The notes under the pieces: model-generated
What the model was told of the DNA's origin: nothing
The model's database searches: none
What the model saw: the letters and a program-made list of their open reading frames with translations, nothing else
Made by a program: the position numbers and the translations under genes
NCBI RefSeq assembly: GCF_000423085.1
Contig: NZ_AUHH01000001.1
Span: forward strand, 124,001 to 188,000
Direction: 5' to 3'
Length of the DNA: 64,000 bases
Source of the DNA: Granulicoccus phenolivorans DSM 17626 = NBRC 107789 = JCM 15570
GTDB lineage: Bacteria; Actinomycetota; Actinomycetes; Propionibacteriales; Propionibacteriaceae
Shown: piece after piece, positions 25,450-35,524 of the stretch
Layout: each line of letters starts with the position of its first letter
Numbering within the stretch: the stretch's first letter is position 1

Positions 25450-27535
25450 TGACCCGGTACAGCTTGGCGTACTGGCCGGAGCTGGCCACCAGCTCGAACC
25501 CGGGCACCCCGTCCAGATGCTCGATGCCGGGATGCACATGGCGGCCCTGGTGGACCTCCTTGGTGCCGAAGTCCAGCACCCAGCCGATCCCCTGGCGCTG
25601 GGCCGCGGCGCACACCTCGGGCATGGTCGCCCAGTCCTTGAAGTGATCATTGAGCAGGACCACATCCGGGGGCAGCGCGATGTACATGTGCGGCTCGGTG
25701 ACCGCCCGGTTCGCCAGCGCGTACGCCATCCCGGCGCCGGTGAAGGCGTTGCCGATGATCTTGCCGTCGGGGGGAATGATCTGCTTGACCTGTTCCAGGA
25801 CCGCCATCTCGTCCTTGTCGACCAGCCGCCCGCCCTGCATCGCGTACGCCTTCTCCGCCTCGCGCATCTCGTACCACAGGTAGCGCTGACGCTGGGTGGT
25901 CTGCACCAGCAGGCCGACGGTGATCGCGGCGACGATCAGGACGGTGACCAGCCGGGCCACCGGGGTCCGGCGTTCCAGCCCGGAGCGGCGGAAAGCGGCG
26001 GCGAGCAGATCCAACAGATAGGACAGCCCGAGCACGGTCAGCGGGAGCGTGGTGATCACCAGCGCCGCGGCCAGCCGGTAGGGGTCGTTGTACCAGATGC
26101 CGGTGAGCATGGTCCGCAGCGTGCTCTGCGGGGTGGCCGACACGATCACCCACAGCCCGACCACGATCGCGTGCGCCAGCACCAGCCACCGATTGCGCCG
26201 GCGCCGGATGCAGGCGTACAGGCCCAGCACCATCAGCAGGCCCAGGGCCCAGGCGGCGTAGCGGTTCAGAGGGGTCGCGACCAGGGCCTGACCCAGCGCA
26301 CTGTGCACGCTGTGCTTGGGCGACCAGAGCGCCTCGGCCGGTCGCAGCACCTGCCACAGCAGGGCAACGACCAGGATCGCCAGGATGGTGAGCCCGACCT
26401 TGATCGCCGGGGTGCGGGTCTGCGCGTCCCAGGTCAGGCCCTTGAACCGGCCGCCGTGGCGGTGCCAGCGGGCGACCGACTGCCAGCTCCAGGCGAGCAG
26501 GATGACCAGCATCATGACGAAGTACAGCATCATCACGCCGGGATGGGACAGCGCCATCGCGCCGATCCCGAAGACGCCGAAGATCACCGCCGGAATCGGC
26601 GGGACCCGCCAGCCCGGGGACACCCCGGCGAACTGCACGGTGAGGGCCACCACCGTGGGCAGCACACACAGGCCCATGAAGTAGGCGTACAGCACACCGA
26701 AGTCGAGCATCAGCAGCGGGAAGCCGGTGAAGGAGACCGCCAGGACGCCGGCGCCGAGCATGCTCGGGATCCGCAGGCGGACCAGGCTGCCGGCCAGGAA
26801 GATGAAGCCGCTGATCCAGACCAGGCAGGCGCACACGATCACCGTGGCGTTCGCGGCGATCGCGATGTTGTCCGAGCCGAGGATGATCAGCACCAGGCTG
26901 ACGGTGTCGTGCCAGGCGGCCGGATAGATGCCGGGCAGTTCCCCGGTCAGGCCGAGCAGGGTCAGCGTGGAACCGTCGTGGGTGTTCAGGATCCAGCGCA
27001 CCGCGTTGGCGTGGAAGCTGTTGTCGTAGGTCTGGGAGAGCGCGTCGGGCACGATCAGCACGGTGTGCAACTGCCGCAGCATCAGCACGGTGCCCAGGGC
27101 CACCGCGACCAGGGCCCACAGCCGACGGTCGCGCAGCCAGATGATCGGCGAGCGCTTCGGCCAGGGGCCGATCAGTGAGACCCGGGTCCGGCGTACGGCG
27201 GTCGAGCCGCCCTCGGACTCACTGGTGTCAGCGGCCGCGCCGTGGGACCCGCGGGCCCGGAATCGGAGCCAGGCGTACTGCACGCCGATGGCGATCGCCA
27301 CGGTGAGCAGGGTGACCACGGCGACCGGCAGCGGTCCCCAGCCGATCCCCATCGGGGAGATCACGATCGCGGTGAACGCGATCAGCGTCATCGACACGCT
27401 CGGCGCGATCGCGAGCGCGGCCAACGGCTTGACCCGGAACGCCGGAGTGCGACATACCCCGACGACGAGCAGTCCCGGAAGGTACAGCACGACCATCGCG
27501 ACCAGTACGTACGGCACGATTGCCAGCCAACCCAA
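25436..27535 (-). CDS. DUF6541-like polytopic membrane protein
   Basis: 699 aa with about 14-16 membrane helices and a C-terminal soluble portion (about 590-699), in the style of large actinobacterial DUF6541 proteins that resemble GT-C glycosyltransferases. Notable parts are the TYDNSFHANAVRWIL loop after an early helix, LPGIYPAAWHDTVSL and the tail IIGNAFTGAGMAYALANRAV. The TTG at 27535 is chosen because GGAGGAGG lies 6 bases upstream; the ATG at 27574 has no such site. It follows the GtrA/FAD/PIG-V operon on the same strand, so a role in lipid-linked sugar transfer is plausible but unproven. Confidence 0.75.
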   Translation of the reverse strand: MGWLAIVPYVLVAMVVLYLPGLLVVGVCRTPAFRVKPLAALAIAPSVSMTLIAFTAIVISPMGIGWGPLPVAVVTLLTVAIAIGVQYAWLRFRARGSHGAAADTSESEGGSTAVRRTRVSLIGPWPKRSPIIWLRDRRLWALVAVALGTVLMLRQLHTVLIVPDALSQTYDNSFHANAVRWILNTHDGSTLTLLGLTGELPGIYPAAWHDTVSLVLIILGSDNIAIAANATVIVCACLVWISGFIFLAGSLVRLRIPSMLGAGVLAVSFTGFPLLMLDFGVLYAYFMGLCVLPTVVALTVQFAGVSPGWRVPPIPAVIFGVFGIGAMALSHPGVMMLYFVMMLVILLAWSWQSVARWHRHGGRFKGLTWDAQTRTPAIKVGLTILAILVVALLWQVLRPAEALWSPKHSVHSALGQALVATPLNRYAAWALGLLMVLGLYACIRRRRNRWLVLAHAIVVGLWVIVSATPQSTLRTMLTGIWYNDPYRLAAALVITTLPLTVLGLSYLLDLLAAAFRRSGLERRTPVARLVTVLIVAAITVGLLVQTTQRQRYLWYEMREAEKAYAMQGGRLVDKDEMAVLEQVKQIIPPDGKIIGNAFTGAGMAYALANRAVTEPHMYIALPPDVVLLNDHFKDWATMPEVCAAAQRQGIGWVLDFGTKEVHQGRHVHPGIEHLDGVPGFELVASSGQYAKLYRVTACG

Positions 27536-27743
27536 GATCTGCCTCCTCCGGCTCGGTGTCCCCCGGCCGCTCATGCAGGTCCGACGATCCGGGGCCCGCG
27601 GCAGCGGAGTCCAGAGCCAAGGAGCATGATCGCAAGAATCCGGGTGCCACTCAACTTAGCGACCGGGACGCCGTCGGTGGGCTGCCACGCCCAAACAATG
27701 ACCGGCTGCCCGATTCCGTTGGCTGATCCCCCGCGCGGCAGCG

Positions 27744-29093
27744 CTAAATGATCCACTGCACCCAGGCCACCGCCCAGGTGACGAACAACACGGTCTGGAA
27801 CATCATCGCGAACGCCACGATGCCGCTCTCCAGCCAGGGTTTGCGCCGCAGCACCACCACCCCGAGCATCGCCGGGGCGAAGATGAAGGACAGGTAGCGC
27901 AGGATGCTGTCGGCCCAGGGTTCGCCGATCGACATCGACCCCATGATCAGGACCCCGCCGTAGACCACGTACGCCCAGGGCACCTTCGCGAACAGGCAGA
28001 CCACCAGCACCGCCAGGGTGACCAGGACGATGATCAGCTTCACATCCCGCGGGGTGTAGACACCGTCGGCGATCTGCTGCCACATGGTGACCAGCGGGTT
28101 GGTCGGCACCACATCCCATTCGGCGTGCTGGACCTCGGCGTAGATCCCCCAGTCGCCCCGGGACATGTACCAGCAGTAGACGGTGAACATCGCGTACCCC
28201 AGCGGTGCGGCGAGGATCGCCGGGATCGCCTTGACCGCGTACGCCCAGGCCTGTTTGGTCCAGAACCGCCAGTGCTGGTTCTGCAGCAGCAGGAGCACGA
28301 TCGCCAGCGCCATCACCGGCCCGGTGGTCCGGGTCAGCCCGACCAGTAGCGCGGCGACCGCGGCCTTGCCCCACTTCCCGGTCTGGATGTAGTAGAAGGT
28401 GGCCAGCGACAGGCACAGGAACAGGCCCTCGGTGGTGGCTGCCTGGAGCAGGAAGCTCGCCGGCAGCATCATCAGCAACCAGACCCCGCGGCGGGCCTCG
28501 AGTTTGGTGCCGAAGTGGTGCTCGAACAGCTTGTAGCCGTAGTAGATGCAGCCGAAGAAGGCCGCGTTCGCCACCAGGAACAGCCCCACCGAGGCACTGC
28601 CGACCAGATAGCCGACCACCTTGCCCAGCAGCGGGAACAGCGGCGCCCAGGCGAACCGCAGCACCAGCGGGGACAGCGGGAACCGGCCACCGCTGGCGAT
28701 CCCGTCGTGCAGCACCCGCAGGTCCTCCGCGCTGAGCCGCTGGGTGTAGGAGGTCTCGGCCAGCACGACGTAGCGATGGGCGTCCCACTTGAACCACATC
28801 GTGTACGGGTTGTAGTTGGTGATGTGCTGGTTCAGCTCCATGATCACCTTCTGCACCGCCTGCGGGTCACTCACGATGACGTGGCGAATGAACTCGAAGG
28901 CGGGAATGGTCACCATCCCGGCGACGGCCCACAGTAGCTTGAAGGCCAGGAAGCACAACAGCAGGAACGGCCAGGTGCGTTGCCACCAGCGCAGCACCGT
29001 ACCGTCGGTATCGGTCTCCGGGCCGGTGAACGCCCGCTTGATCGGACGCCAGATCCGCAGCGCGGGGTTCGCGCCGGTGGTCTGCTCACTCAT
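27744..29093 (-). CDS. PIG-V-like GT-C mannosyltransferase family protein
   Basis: 449 aa, about 10 transmembrane helices. The loop after TM1, [19 protein letters not shown] (about 99-117), matches the 'F-x-x-WD-x-x-x-Y' catalytic loop of PIG-V/GPI mannosyltransferase-like proteins, which use polyprenyl-phosphate mannose outside the membrane. [17 protein letters not shown] and [14 protein letters not shown] are family-like as well. The ATG overlaps the stop of the FAD oxidoreductase (ATGA), so it is the third gene of a coupled operon. Donor and acceptor are unknown. Confidence 0.75.
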   Translation of the reverse strand: MSEQTTGANPALRIWRPIKRAFTGPETDTDGTVLRWWQRTWPFLLLCFLAFKLLWAVAGMVTIPAFEFIRHVIVSDPQAVQKVIMELNQHITNYNPYTMWFKWDAHRYVVLAETSYTQRLSAEDLRVLHDGIASGGRFPLSPLVLRFAWAPLFPLLGKVVGYLVGSASVGLFLVANAAFFGCIYYGYKLFEHHFGTKLEARRGVWLLMMLPASFLLQAATTEGLFLCLSLATFYYIQTGKWGKAAVAALLVGLTRTTGPVMALAIVLLLLQNQHWRFWTKQAWAYAVKAIPAILAAPLGYAMFTVYCWYMSRGDWGIYAEVQHAEWDVVPTNPLVTMWQQIADGVYTPRDVKLIIVLVTLAVLVVCLFAKVPWAYVVYGGVLIMGSMSIGEPWADSILRYLSFIFAPAMLGVVVLRRKPWLESGIVAFAMMFQTVLFVTWAVAWVQWII

Positions 29094-30760
29094 TTGGACT
29101 CGTGGTAGTCCTGCTCGGCGTTGACCTCCCACACGTTCGACTTGTCCCGGCGCCCGGAGGCGATGTTGTCCACCGCTTCCATCGCGGTGAGCATCGAGTG
29201 GTCGGCGTTGTTGTAGTGGTGCTGGCCGTTGCGGCCCAGCAGCCACAGGTTCTCGAAGGAGTCGGTGAAGTCACGGACCCGGTCGAGTTGCTGGTAGGAG
29301 CCGAAGTAGGACGGGTAGGTCTTCTTCATGTGCAGCACCGTGGTGTCCAGCACGTCGGCGCGATCGATGATGTCCATCTGGACCAGTTCCTCGATCCCGA
29401 AGGCAGCCATCTCCTCCGGCGACCGGGACCACATCTCGTCGCCCTCGTCGCAGAAGTACTCCATGCCGATCCACACGTTGTGCTCATCGGCGACCATCCA
29501 CGGGCTCCAGTTGTTGAAGATCTGCAGCCGGCCCACCTGTACGTCGGGTTCCTGCACGTAGATCCAGTTGTCCGGGACGATGTGGTACTTGGTCGGAATG
29601 TCGGTGTTGTTGCGGATCTTGAGCTGCTTCAGCAGGACGCCGACGGTCAGGAAGTCGCGGTACGGCAGCGAGGTCGCGATCTCGGTCACGTGCTCGGGAA
29701 CCTCGACCCCGTCGAAGGCGGTGATCAGTTCACTGATCGGCATGGTGGAGAAGACGTGGTCGGCCGCGATCCGCTCGGTGTGCCCGGTCTCCCAGTCGGT
29801 CACCTCGACCCCGGTGATCCGCCCCGGTTGCCCGTCGGCCGGCGCCTCGGCGTACAACTCGGTGACCGCGCGGCGCAGGTGCACCTGGCCGCCGCGTTCA
29901 ACCACCTTGCGGGCCACGGTCTCCCACATCTGGCCGGGGCCGTACTTCGGGTACAGGAAGAACTCGATCAGCGAGGTTTCGACATCCTTCTGGGCGAGGT
30001 CGGCCCGCTTGCGGGACAGGCCCAGCCGGGGCGCGATCTTCTCATCGATGATCTTCTTGCCGGCGTGCACCAGGGTGCCCATCACCGAGAGGCCCTTGAC
30101 CCGCTGAGCACCCCAGTCGGGGGCGATCTCGTTGACCGGGACGCCCCAGACCTTCTCGGTGTAGGACTTGAAGAAGGTGTTGTACAGCTCCCGGCCGAAC
30201 CGGTTGATGTAGAACTCCTCCAGCGACTTCTCCGGCAGCGGGCGCAGCCGGGCCTTCAGGTAGGAGAAACCGATCCGGGCCATCTTCGCCAGCCCGAGGT
30301 TCTTGATCGTGGTCGCGTCCAGGGTGATCGGGTAGTTGAAGAACTTGCGGTCGTAGTAGATCCGCGACAGGCGGCTGCGGACCAGCAGCACCTCGTCGGT
30401 GGTCTCCGGGTCGGCTCCGGCGCCGCCGGTCAGTTCGCGGGTGTTGCCGCGGTACTGCAGGGTGAACGACTCGCCCTCGGGGGTGTCCTGGATCGGCATG
30501 ATCGAGGTCCACCAGTTCATCACCCGGTCGGACTTGGAGAAGAACCGGTGCCCGCCGATGTCGATCCGGTTGCCCTTGTAGTTCACCGTGCGGGAGATGC
30601 CGCCCACCATGTCGGAGGCCTCGAACACGATCGGGGTGATGCCGGGGACCCGTTCCTGGAGCTCGTACGCGGCGGTCAGCCCCGCCGGCCCCGCCCCGAT
30701 GATGATCGCAGTGCCCGTGGACTTCGCCGGGTCGGCTGCTGGCTGAGCGGTATCGGTCAT
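29090..30760 (-). CDS. FAD-dependent oxidoreductase, UDP-galactopyranose mutase-like
   Basis: 556 aa. The FAD-binding GxGxxG is in [16 protein letters not shown] (about 20-35), then [16 protein letters not shown] and [16 protein letters not shown]; the C-terminus ends the flavin site with [22 protein letters not shown]. The family groups with amine oxidase/UDP-galactopyranose mutase-like proteins encoded among cell wall glycosyltransferase genes. It could act on a sugar nucleotide or lipid-linked sugar; no substrate can be read from sequence. ATG 30760 overlaps the gtrA-like stop (ATGA) and in turn overlaps the PIG-V-like gene. Confidence 0.85.
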   Translation of the reverse strand: MTDTAQPAADPAKSTGTAIIIGAGPAGLTAAYELQERVPGITPIVFEASDMVGGISRTVNYKGNRIDIGGHRFFSKSDRVMNWWTSIMPIQDTPEGESFTLQYRGNTRELTGGAGADPETTDEVLLVRSRLSRIYYDRKFFNYPITLDATTIKNLGLAKMARIGFSYLKARLRPLPEKSLEEFYINRFGRELYNTFFKSYTEKVWGVPVNEIAPDWGAQRVKGLSVMGTLVHAGKKIIDEKIAPRLGLSRKRADLAQKDVETSLIEFFLYPKYGPGQMWETVARKVVERGGQVHLRRAVTELYAEAPADGQPGRITGVEVTDWETGHTERIAADHVFSTMPISELITAFDGVEVPEHVTEIATSLPYRDFLTVGVLLKQLKIRNNTDIPTKYHIVPDNWIYVQEPDVQVGRLQIFNNWSPWMVADEHNVWIGMEYFCDEGDEMWSRSPEEMAAFGIEELVQMDIIDRADVLDTTVLHMKKTYPSYFGSYQQLDRVRDFTDSFENLWLLGRNGQHHYNNADHSMLTAMEAVDNIASGRRDKSNVWEVNAEQDYHESK

Positions 30761-31266
30761 CGGCTCTCTTTCGGTTTCCCCGTATAGATCAGGAAGCGAC
30801 GCGCTAGGAAGTTCCAGAAGAAGACGATACCCGTGGAGATCAGCTTGGACACCGCATAGTGCAGCCCGACGTGTTCGGTGAAGGTCCACATCAGCAGGTT
30901 GTTCAGCCCCAGACCGACCACCCCGATCAGCGCGAACATGGCCAGTTCGCGGCGCCGGCTGTGGCTGGTACCGCCGAAGACCCACAGGTGGCTGCAGATC
31001 CAGTTGGTCGCCAGCCCCAGGATGAACGAGATCGTGGCCGACCAGAGGTAATCCAAGTGCGCCAGCTCGGTCAGCCCGATCAGCACGCCGTAGTCGACGG
31101 CGAAGGCGAGCACCGAGACGAAGCCGTAGCGGATCATCTCGGTCAACAGATGCCGGTTGCTGCGCTTGAAGATGCCCAGGAAGCGCTGCCCGAACGTACG
31201 CGGCGGTCGCCCGGGCGGCGGTGGAGCGGAAGCGGCAGGATCCGGCTCACGCATGGCAGAACTCAT
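30757..31266 (-). CDS. GtrA-like flippase family membrane protein
   Basis: 169 aa with four transmembrane helices (about 47-66, 72-92, 108-128 and 135-155), the standard GtrA layout. Typical segments are [36 protein letters not shown] and [13 protein letters not shown] near the C-terminus. GtrA proteins are thought to move undecaprenyl-phosphate sugars across the membrane. ATG 31266 has GGGGAGGCGGGG at the right place; ATG 31254 is a less likely start. It is the first gene of the coupled operon with the FAD enzyme and the PIG-V-like enzyme. Confidence 0.87.
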   Translation of the reverse strand: MSSAMREPDPAASAPPPPGRPPRTFGQRFLGIFKRSNRHLLTEMIRYGFVSVLAFAVDYGVLIGLTELAHLDYLWSATISFILGLATNWICSHLWVFGGTSHSRRRELAMFALIGVVGLGLNNLLMWTFTEHVGLHYAVSKLISTGIVFFWNFLARRFLIYTGKPKESR

Positions 31267-31314
31267 GCCCCGCCTCCCCTCGACTGCGACCGCCCCGGTG
31301 GCAGGCCACCGTGC

Positions 31315-31320
31315 AATCTA
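31315..31320 (-). promoter_or_regulatory. -10 box of the gtrA operon
   Basis: TAGATT. The short leader downstream contains a CGGTGGC/GCCACCG stem before the SD. Confidence 0.4.
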
Positions 31321-31356
31321 GCTCGCCGCCGAAAGCGCACCAAACCCCCACGCCGC

Positions 31357-31369
31357 GGTGGTGACCACC
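31357..31369. promoter_or_regulatory. Palindrome between gtrA operon and glyA
   Basis: GGTGGT-G-ACCACC lies between the two divergent promoters and could be an operator for either. Confidence 0.3.
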
Positions 31370-31406
31370 AGAGGTACGCCGCCCCGGGGTCGGCGGCGCG
31401 CTGGAC

Positions 31407-31412
31407 TAGAGT
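31407..31412 (+). promoter_or_regulatory. -10 box of glyA
   Basis: TAGAGT, 33 bases before GTG 31446. The leader contains a GGGAG SD. Confidence 0.4.
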
Positions 31413-31445
31413 GCAGGGTGCACCATCGAGAGCAGGGAGTGAGTC

Positions 31446-32888
31446 GTGTCCGAGACCAATCAGGCGGCCGCAGAAGCGTACCGCAGCGCATTGGCCATCA
31501 TCGAGGGCGTCGAGCCGCGGATCGCCGGCGCCATCACCGCCGAGTTGCACGACCAGCGCGAGTCGCTGAAGCTGATCGCCTCGGAGAACTACGCCTCGCT
31601 GCCGGTGCTGCTGACCATGGGCAACTGGCTGTCCGACAAGTACGCCGAGGGAGTGGTCGGACGTCGCTTCTACGCCGGTTGCCAGAACGTGGACACCGTC
31701 GAGTCGGTCGCCGCCGAGCACGCGCGGGCACTGTTCGGGGCCGAGCACGCGTACGTGCAGCCGCACTCGGGCATCGATGCGAACCTGGTCGCCTACTGGG
31801 CGATCCTGTCCGAGCTGATCGAAACCCCCGGGGTGGCCGAGGCGGGCGTCAAGACGGTCAACGACCTGACCGAGGAGCAGTGGGAGACGCTGCGGGCCAA
31901 GATGGGCAACCAGCGCCTGCTCGGGATGAGCCTGGATGCCGGCGGTCACCTGACCCACGGCTTCCGGCCGAACATCTCCGGCAAGATGTTCCACCAGCGG
32001 GCGTACGGCACCGACCCGGAGACCGGGTTGCTCGACTACGCCGCCCTGCAGGCCCAGGCCCAGGAGTTCAAGCCGCTGATCATCGTGGCCGGCTACTCGG
32101 CGTACCCGCGGCGGGTCAACTTCGCCAAGATGCGCGAGATCGCCGATTCGGTCGGCGCCGTGCTGATGGTCGACATGGCCCACTTCGCCGGCCTGGTGGC
32201 CGGCAAGGTGTTCACCGGCGAGGAGGACCCGATCCCCTACGCCGACATCGTCACCACCACCACGCACAAGTCGCTGCGCGGCCCGCGCGGCGGCATGGTG
32301 CTGTCGACCAAGAAGTACGCCGACGCCGTGGACCGTGGCTGCCCGATGGTGCTCGGCGGCCCGCTGTCGCACATGATGGCCGCCAAGGCCGTGGCGCTGG
32401 CCGAGGCGCGGCAGGATTCCTTCCGGACCTACGCCCAGAACATCGCCGACAACGCGCAGGCGCTGGCCGAGGGCTTCCTCAAGCGCGGTGCGACCCTGGT
32501 CACCGGCGGCACCGACAACCACCTGGTGCTGCTGGATGTGAGCTCCTTCGGGCTGACCGGCCGGCAGGCCGAGTCGGCGCTGCTGGACTCCGGTGTGGTG
32601 ACCAACCGGAACTCGATCCCGCGCGACCCGAACGGCGCCTGGTACACCTCCGGCATCCGGCTGGGCACCCCGGCGCTGACCTCGCGCGGGTTCGGTGCCG
32701 ACGAGTTCGACAAGGTGGCCGAGCTGATGTGCGACGTGCTGGCGAACACCACCCCGGAGATCGCCTCGACCGGCAAGCCGGGCAAGGCCAAGTACAAGCT
32801 GGCCGACGGGGTCGCCGAGCGTACCAAGGCTGCCGCCGCCGAGCTGCTGACCGCGCACCCGCTGTACCCGGGGCTGGAACTGGCCTGA
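31446..32888 (+). CDS. glyA: Serine hydroxymethyltransferase
   Basis: 480 aa PLP enzyme that converts serine and THF to glycine and methylene-THF. The N-terminus LIASENYAS, the [15 protein letters not shown] region, DMAHFAGLV and the PLP lysine segment [14 protein letters not shown] are all present. The length is longer than the usual 420 aa because of an insertion around residues 140-165 ([18 protein letters not shown]), seen in a subset of actinobacterial GlyA. GTG 31446 has GGGAG upstream. A perfect hairpin terminates it together with the convergent lipoprotein gene. Confidence 0.96.
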   Translation: MSETNQAAAEAYRSALAIIEGVEPRIAGAITAELHDQRESLKLIASENYASLPVLLTMGNWLSDKYAEGVVGRRFYAGCQNVDTVESVAAEHARALFGAEHAYVQPHSGIDANLVAYWAILSELIETPGVAEAGVKTVNDLTEEQWETLRAKMGNQRLLGMSLDAGGHLTHGFRPNISGKMFHQRAYGTDPETGLLDYAALQAQAQEFKPLIIVAGYSAYPRRVNFAKMREIADSVGAVLMVDMAHFAGLVAGKVFTGEEDPIPYADIVTTTTHKSLRGPRGGMVLSTKKYADAVDRGCPMVLGGPLSHMMAAKAVALAEARQDSFRTYAQNIADNAQALAEGFLKRGATLVTGGTDNHLVLLDVSSFGLTGRQAESALLDSGVVTNRNSIPRDPNGAWYTSGIRLGTPALTSRGFGADEFDKVAELMCDVLANTTPEIASTGKPGKAKYKLADGVAERTKAAAAELLTAHPLYPGLELA

Positions 32889-32909
32889 GGCCGGCCCCGG
32901 CCCGACACA

Positions 32910-32943
32910 CCGTGGGGACGATCCGAACGGATCGTCCCCACGG
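32910..32943. terminator. Bidirectional hairpin terminator after glyA
   Basis: Perfect 15-bp stem CCGTGGGGACGATCC / GGATCGTCCCCACGG with GAAC loop between two convergent genes. Confidence 0.85.
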
Positions 32944-32948
32944 GTGGT

Positions 32949-33602
32949 TCAGCGCAGAATCCAGGTGATCTTGTCGCCGAAGTCCCGGGGCTCGTAGTGG
33001 ATCCGTTCGAAGACCGGGTGCCCCTGCGGCCCGAAGCCGACCCAACCGCGCTGACACTGCCCCACCCGCAGCAGGGTCTCGGTGTACGCCGGGGTGCGCG
33101 GCCCCTCGTTGGGCGGGGTGTCGACGAAATCGGCGAGCGGGACGCGGACCGGTGGGCCGCCCTCCTCGGGGAGGCTGACGGTGACGTGCCAGGGATTGAG
33201 GCTGACCCGGGTGGTGCCATCGGAGTTCGCCCCGGGGTGGGCCTGGGTGTAACAGACCTGCAACTCGACGTAGGTGTCCAGTTGGTCGGTGGGTTCGAGG
33301 TGCAGCACCGTCACGTCGAAGTGGCGCAGCTGGGCGGTCTGGCCCACCCGGAGCGTCCGGGTCTGCGGACCGGGCGGTGGTGCGCTCGAGGGTTCGGGTT
33401 CGGGGGTCGGCGTACTCGTCGGAACCGATGGGCTCGCGGTCGCCGACTCCACCGGCAGCCGGGTCGGGCTCGGGGTCGTTGCCGATGCTACGGGTGGGGC
33501 GGTGGTGGCGGGCCCAGTGGGCTGCCCCGCGCAGCCACTGAGGATCAGCCCGGTCACCAGTACGACGATCGATCCGCCGGCCCCGCGCGCTCCCCCGAAC
33601 AT
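32949..33602 (-). CDS. Lipoprotein with DUF4352-like domain
   Basis: 217 aa. A signal peptide ends in the lipobox ILSGC with Cys24 as the lipid-modified residue. Residues 25-92 are a Pro/Thr/Ser linker, and 93-217 form a beta-rich domain starting TRTLRVGQTAQLRHFDVTVL, like DUF4352 proteins, with a pair of cysteines (in QVCYTQ and VGQCQRG). Function is unknown; it would sit on the outer face of the membrane. ATG 33602 follows AAGGGGGAG. It lies 22 bases after the DUF2207 gene on the same strand and may share its transcript. Confidence 0.75.
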   Translation of the reverse strand: MFGGARGAGGSIVVLVTGLILSGCAGQPTGPATTAPPVASATTPSPTRLPVESATASPSVPTSTPTPEPEPSSAPPPGPQTRTLRVGQTAQLRHFDVTVLHLEPTDQLDTYVELQVCYTQAHPGANSDGTTRVSLNPWHVTVSLPEEGGPPVRVPLADFVDTPPNEGPRTPAYTETLLRVGQCQRGWVGFGPQGHPVFERIHYEPRDFGDKITWILR

Positions 33603-33624
33603 CGCGGCTCCCCCTTGCGGTGAA

Positions 33625-35364
33625 TCAGCGCCGGAACAGCACACCGGACAGTGTGGTCCGGAAGTTTTCCAGGGACGTTGGGAGGTCCTGGAGATGCCAG
33701 TCCGCGGGGCCGTGGTACCAGTCGAGGTCCTCCGGGTCGGCCACCCCCGGATCGTCGTCGGCAGCCACGAGGGCGGTCAGCCAGCGGTCCGCGCCGCCGA
33801 GGACGACCGCGTACGGCAGGACTTCGGACAGCTCCCGGTACTCCAGGCCTTTCGGCATCTTGTCGGTGGGCCGGGTGAGCAGGTCCTGCTGCAGCGCCAT
33901 CAGGCCGGCCAGCAGCCGGGTGCCCGCCGGCGTACGCTTCGGCATCGACGTGGCGACGAAGGCCAGGAAGAGTGCGACGGCGATCAGCGCCAACCCGGTG
34001 AGGCCGAAGGTGGTGAAAGCCATCAGGATGCCGGTGATCACGATGGCCACGATCAGGGTGACCCAGGCGCCGGTGGCCCACGCATTGCGGGTGCTGTCGG
34101 GACGGCGTTCATACCAGCCGTTCTCGACGATCTGGTCATAGAGGTCGTCCTGCACCTTCGGCACCGCCTCGGCGACCCGGCCACCGATCTCGGAGACCCG
34201 GGTCGGTTCCCCGGCGGGTGCGATCGCATTCAGCAGGTCGCGCTCGAAGGCGTACAGGTCGGCGTCGTCCTTGTCCAGCCGGACGAACTCCCAGTCGGTC
34301 GGAGCGAACCGATCGGCCCGGGGCAGCTCCACGATGCGCAGGTACCCGCGTACGGCCAGATCCAGGATGGTGCCGGTGACATCGACCGGGTCGACTCGCT
34401 CATCGAAGACGGTCCCGACCTGGCCGGGGACGACGTTGCCCAGGGCGTGGAACTCGATCGTGCCGTCGGAGTTCTCGCGGAACTCGGCCACTGGGGTCGG
34501 ATCCCCGCTGAGGGCGGCGTCCCGGCCGTTGCGCCGGTGCAGCAGGTAGACCGCCAGCAGGCCCAGCAGCAGCACCGCGCCGGCGACGGCGAGCTCGACC
34601 CCGCTGGCCTTGAGGGCACGCTGCAACGTCCACTGGTCCTTGGTGTCGGCGTTGACCGCCACCACGGTGGGCGGGAAGGTCAGCCGGAAACCGACGATCT
34701 CGCCGGCGCCCCGGGGTCCGTCCTCGAAGGTCGGCCGCGGACCGTCGTGCGGGGCACCGGTGGCGGCGGTGCAGGAGGTGGTCGAACCGGGCGGGCCGGC
34801 GACACACGCGAGGTTGCTGAACTGACCGGGAATGCTGATTTCACCGGTGAACGTGTTGACCGGGGCGTCCAGTCCCTGCAGCACATTCCAGGCCACCAGC
34901 GTCTGCCGGTCCTCCGGGCGGGCCTGCTCGTTGTCGACCACCGCGGCGCCGTGGACGGTGTAGTTCAGGGTGATCTCACCGGCCCCGTTCGGGGTCATCG
35001 TCACCACGGTTTCGTTGTTCCGGGTGTCCACCTGCGCGATGTTCTGTCCGTTGGCGGTGGCGCGGACATCCTCCAGGCGGTAGACCCGCTCGCGGGATCC
35101 GACGATCTGTTCGCGCAGTTGGAATCGCTGGACCAGGGTGCCGGGCGGGGTTCCGTCGAAGGTGATCTTCGCCTCGACGTTGACCGACCCGTCGGCATTG
35201 ATGCGGATATCGGCGGAGTAGTCGGCGACCGTTCCCTCGGCCCGGGCCGGTGCCGCGGTGGCCGCGAGGATGGCCAGTGCCGCGAACAGCGCCATCAGCA
35301 GGCTCCGCAGCGTCCGCGCGGAGCCGGCTCGGCCGGTCGTACCAGAGGCTGTCTGCCGAAACAC
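33625..35364 (-). CDS. DUF2207 family membrane protein
   Basis: 579 aa. A signal peptide (about 20-42, ending APARAEG) is followed by a secreted beta-rich DUF2207 domain (about 45-250; YSADIRINADGSVNVEAKITF is the typical opening). TM1 is at about 256-275 (VELAVAGAVLLLGLLAVYLL). The cytoplasmic part has a helix-rich domain with VTGTILDLAVRGYLRI, and a hydrophobic pair lies at about 425-465, as in the family. DUF2207 proteins are common predicted membrane proteins of unknown function. GTG 35364 has GGGGGAA upstream. It is divergent from the first YpfJ-like gene, with a palindrome between. Confidence 0.85.
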   Translation of the reverse strand: MFRQTASGTTGRAGSARTLRSLLMALFAALAILAATAAPARAEGTVADYSADIRINADGSVNVEAKITFDGTPPGTLVQRFQLREQIVGSRERVYRLEDVRATANGQNIAQVDTRNNETVVTMTPNGAGEITLNYTVHGAAVVDNEQARPEDRQTLVAWNVLQGLDAPVNTFTGEISIPGQFSNLACVAGPPGSTTSCTAATGAPHDGPRPTFEDGPRGAGEIVGFRLTFPPTVVAVNADTKDQWTLQRALKASGVELAVAGAVLLLGLLAVYLLHRRNGRDAALSGDPTPVAEFRENSDGTIEFHALGNVVPGQVGTVFDERVDPVDVTGTILDLAVRGYLRIVELPRADRFAPTDWEFVRLDKDDADLYAFERDLLNAIAPAGEPTRVSEIGGRVAEAVPKVQDDLYDQIVENGWYERRPDSTRNAWATGAWVTLIVAIVITGILMAFTTFGLTGLALIAVALFLAFVATSMPKRTPAGTRLLAGLMALQQDLLTRPTDKMPKGLEYRELSEVLPYAVVLGGADRWLTALVAADDDPGVADPEDLDWYHGPADWHLQDLPTSLENFRTTLSGVLFRR

Positions 35365-35484
35365 GATTCCCCCATCGTCTGCTGGGTGCGAACGCGCCCG
35401 GCGTCACTATTGCACACCGGGTGTCGCCACATCCTCCCCCCGGCAGATCTCTGCTCCCGATTCTGGGCGAACCTTCAGCGCCCT

Positions 35485-35500
35485 GTAACCTCTGGGTTAC
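35485..35500. promoter_or_regulatory. Palindrome over the -35 of the first metallopeptidase paralogue
   Basis: GTAACCTCTGGGTTAC: 6-bp arms with a 4-base centre. It overlaps the expected -35 position of the TAGGGT promoter. Confidence 0.4.
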
Positions 35501-35511
35501 CGAGCTTTCTC

Positions 35512-35517
35512 TAGGGT
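35512..35517 (+). promoter_or_regulatory. -10 box, leaderless promoter of the 35525 gene
   Basis: TAGGGT, 7 bases, GTG 35525. Confidence 0.5.
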
Positions 35518-35524
35518 AAGCCGT

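Noticed and set aside
31267-31445. Glycine or THF riboswitch before glyA
   Set aside because: The leader after TAGAGT is about 27 bases, too short for a known aptamer.
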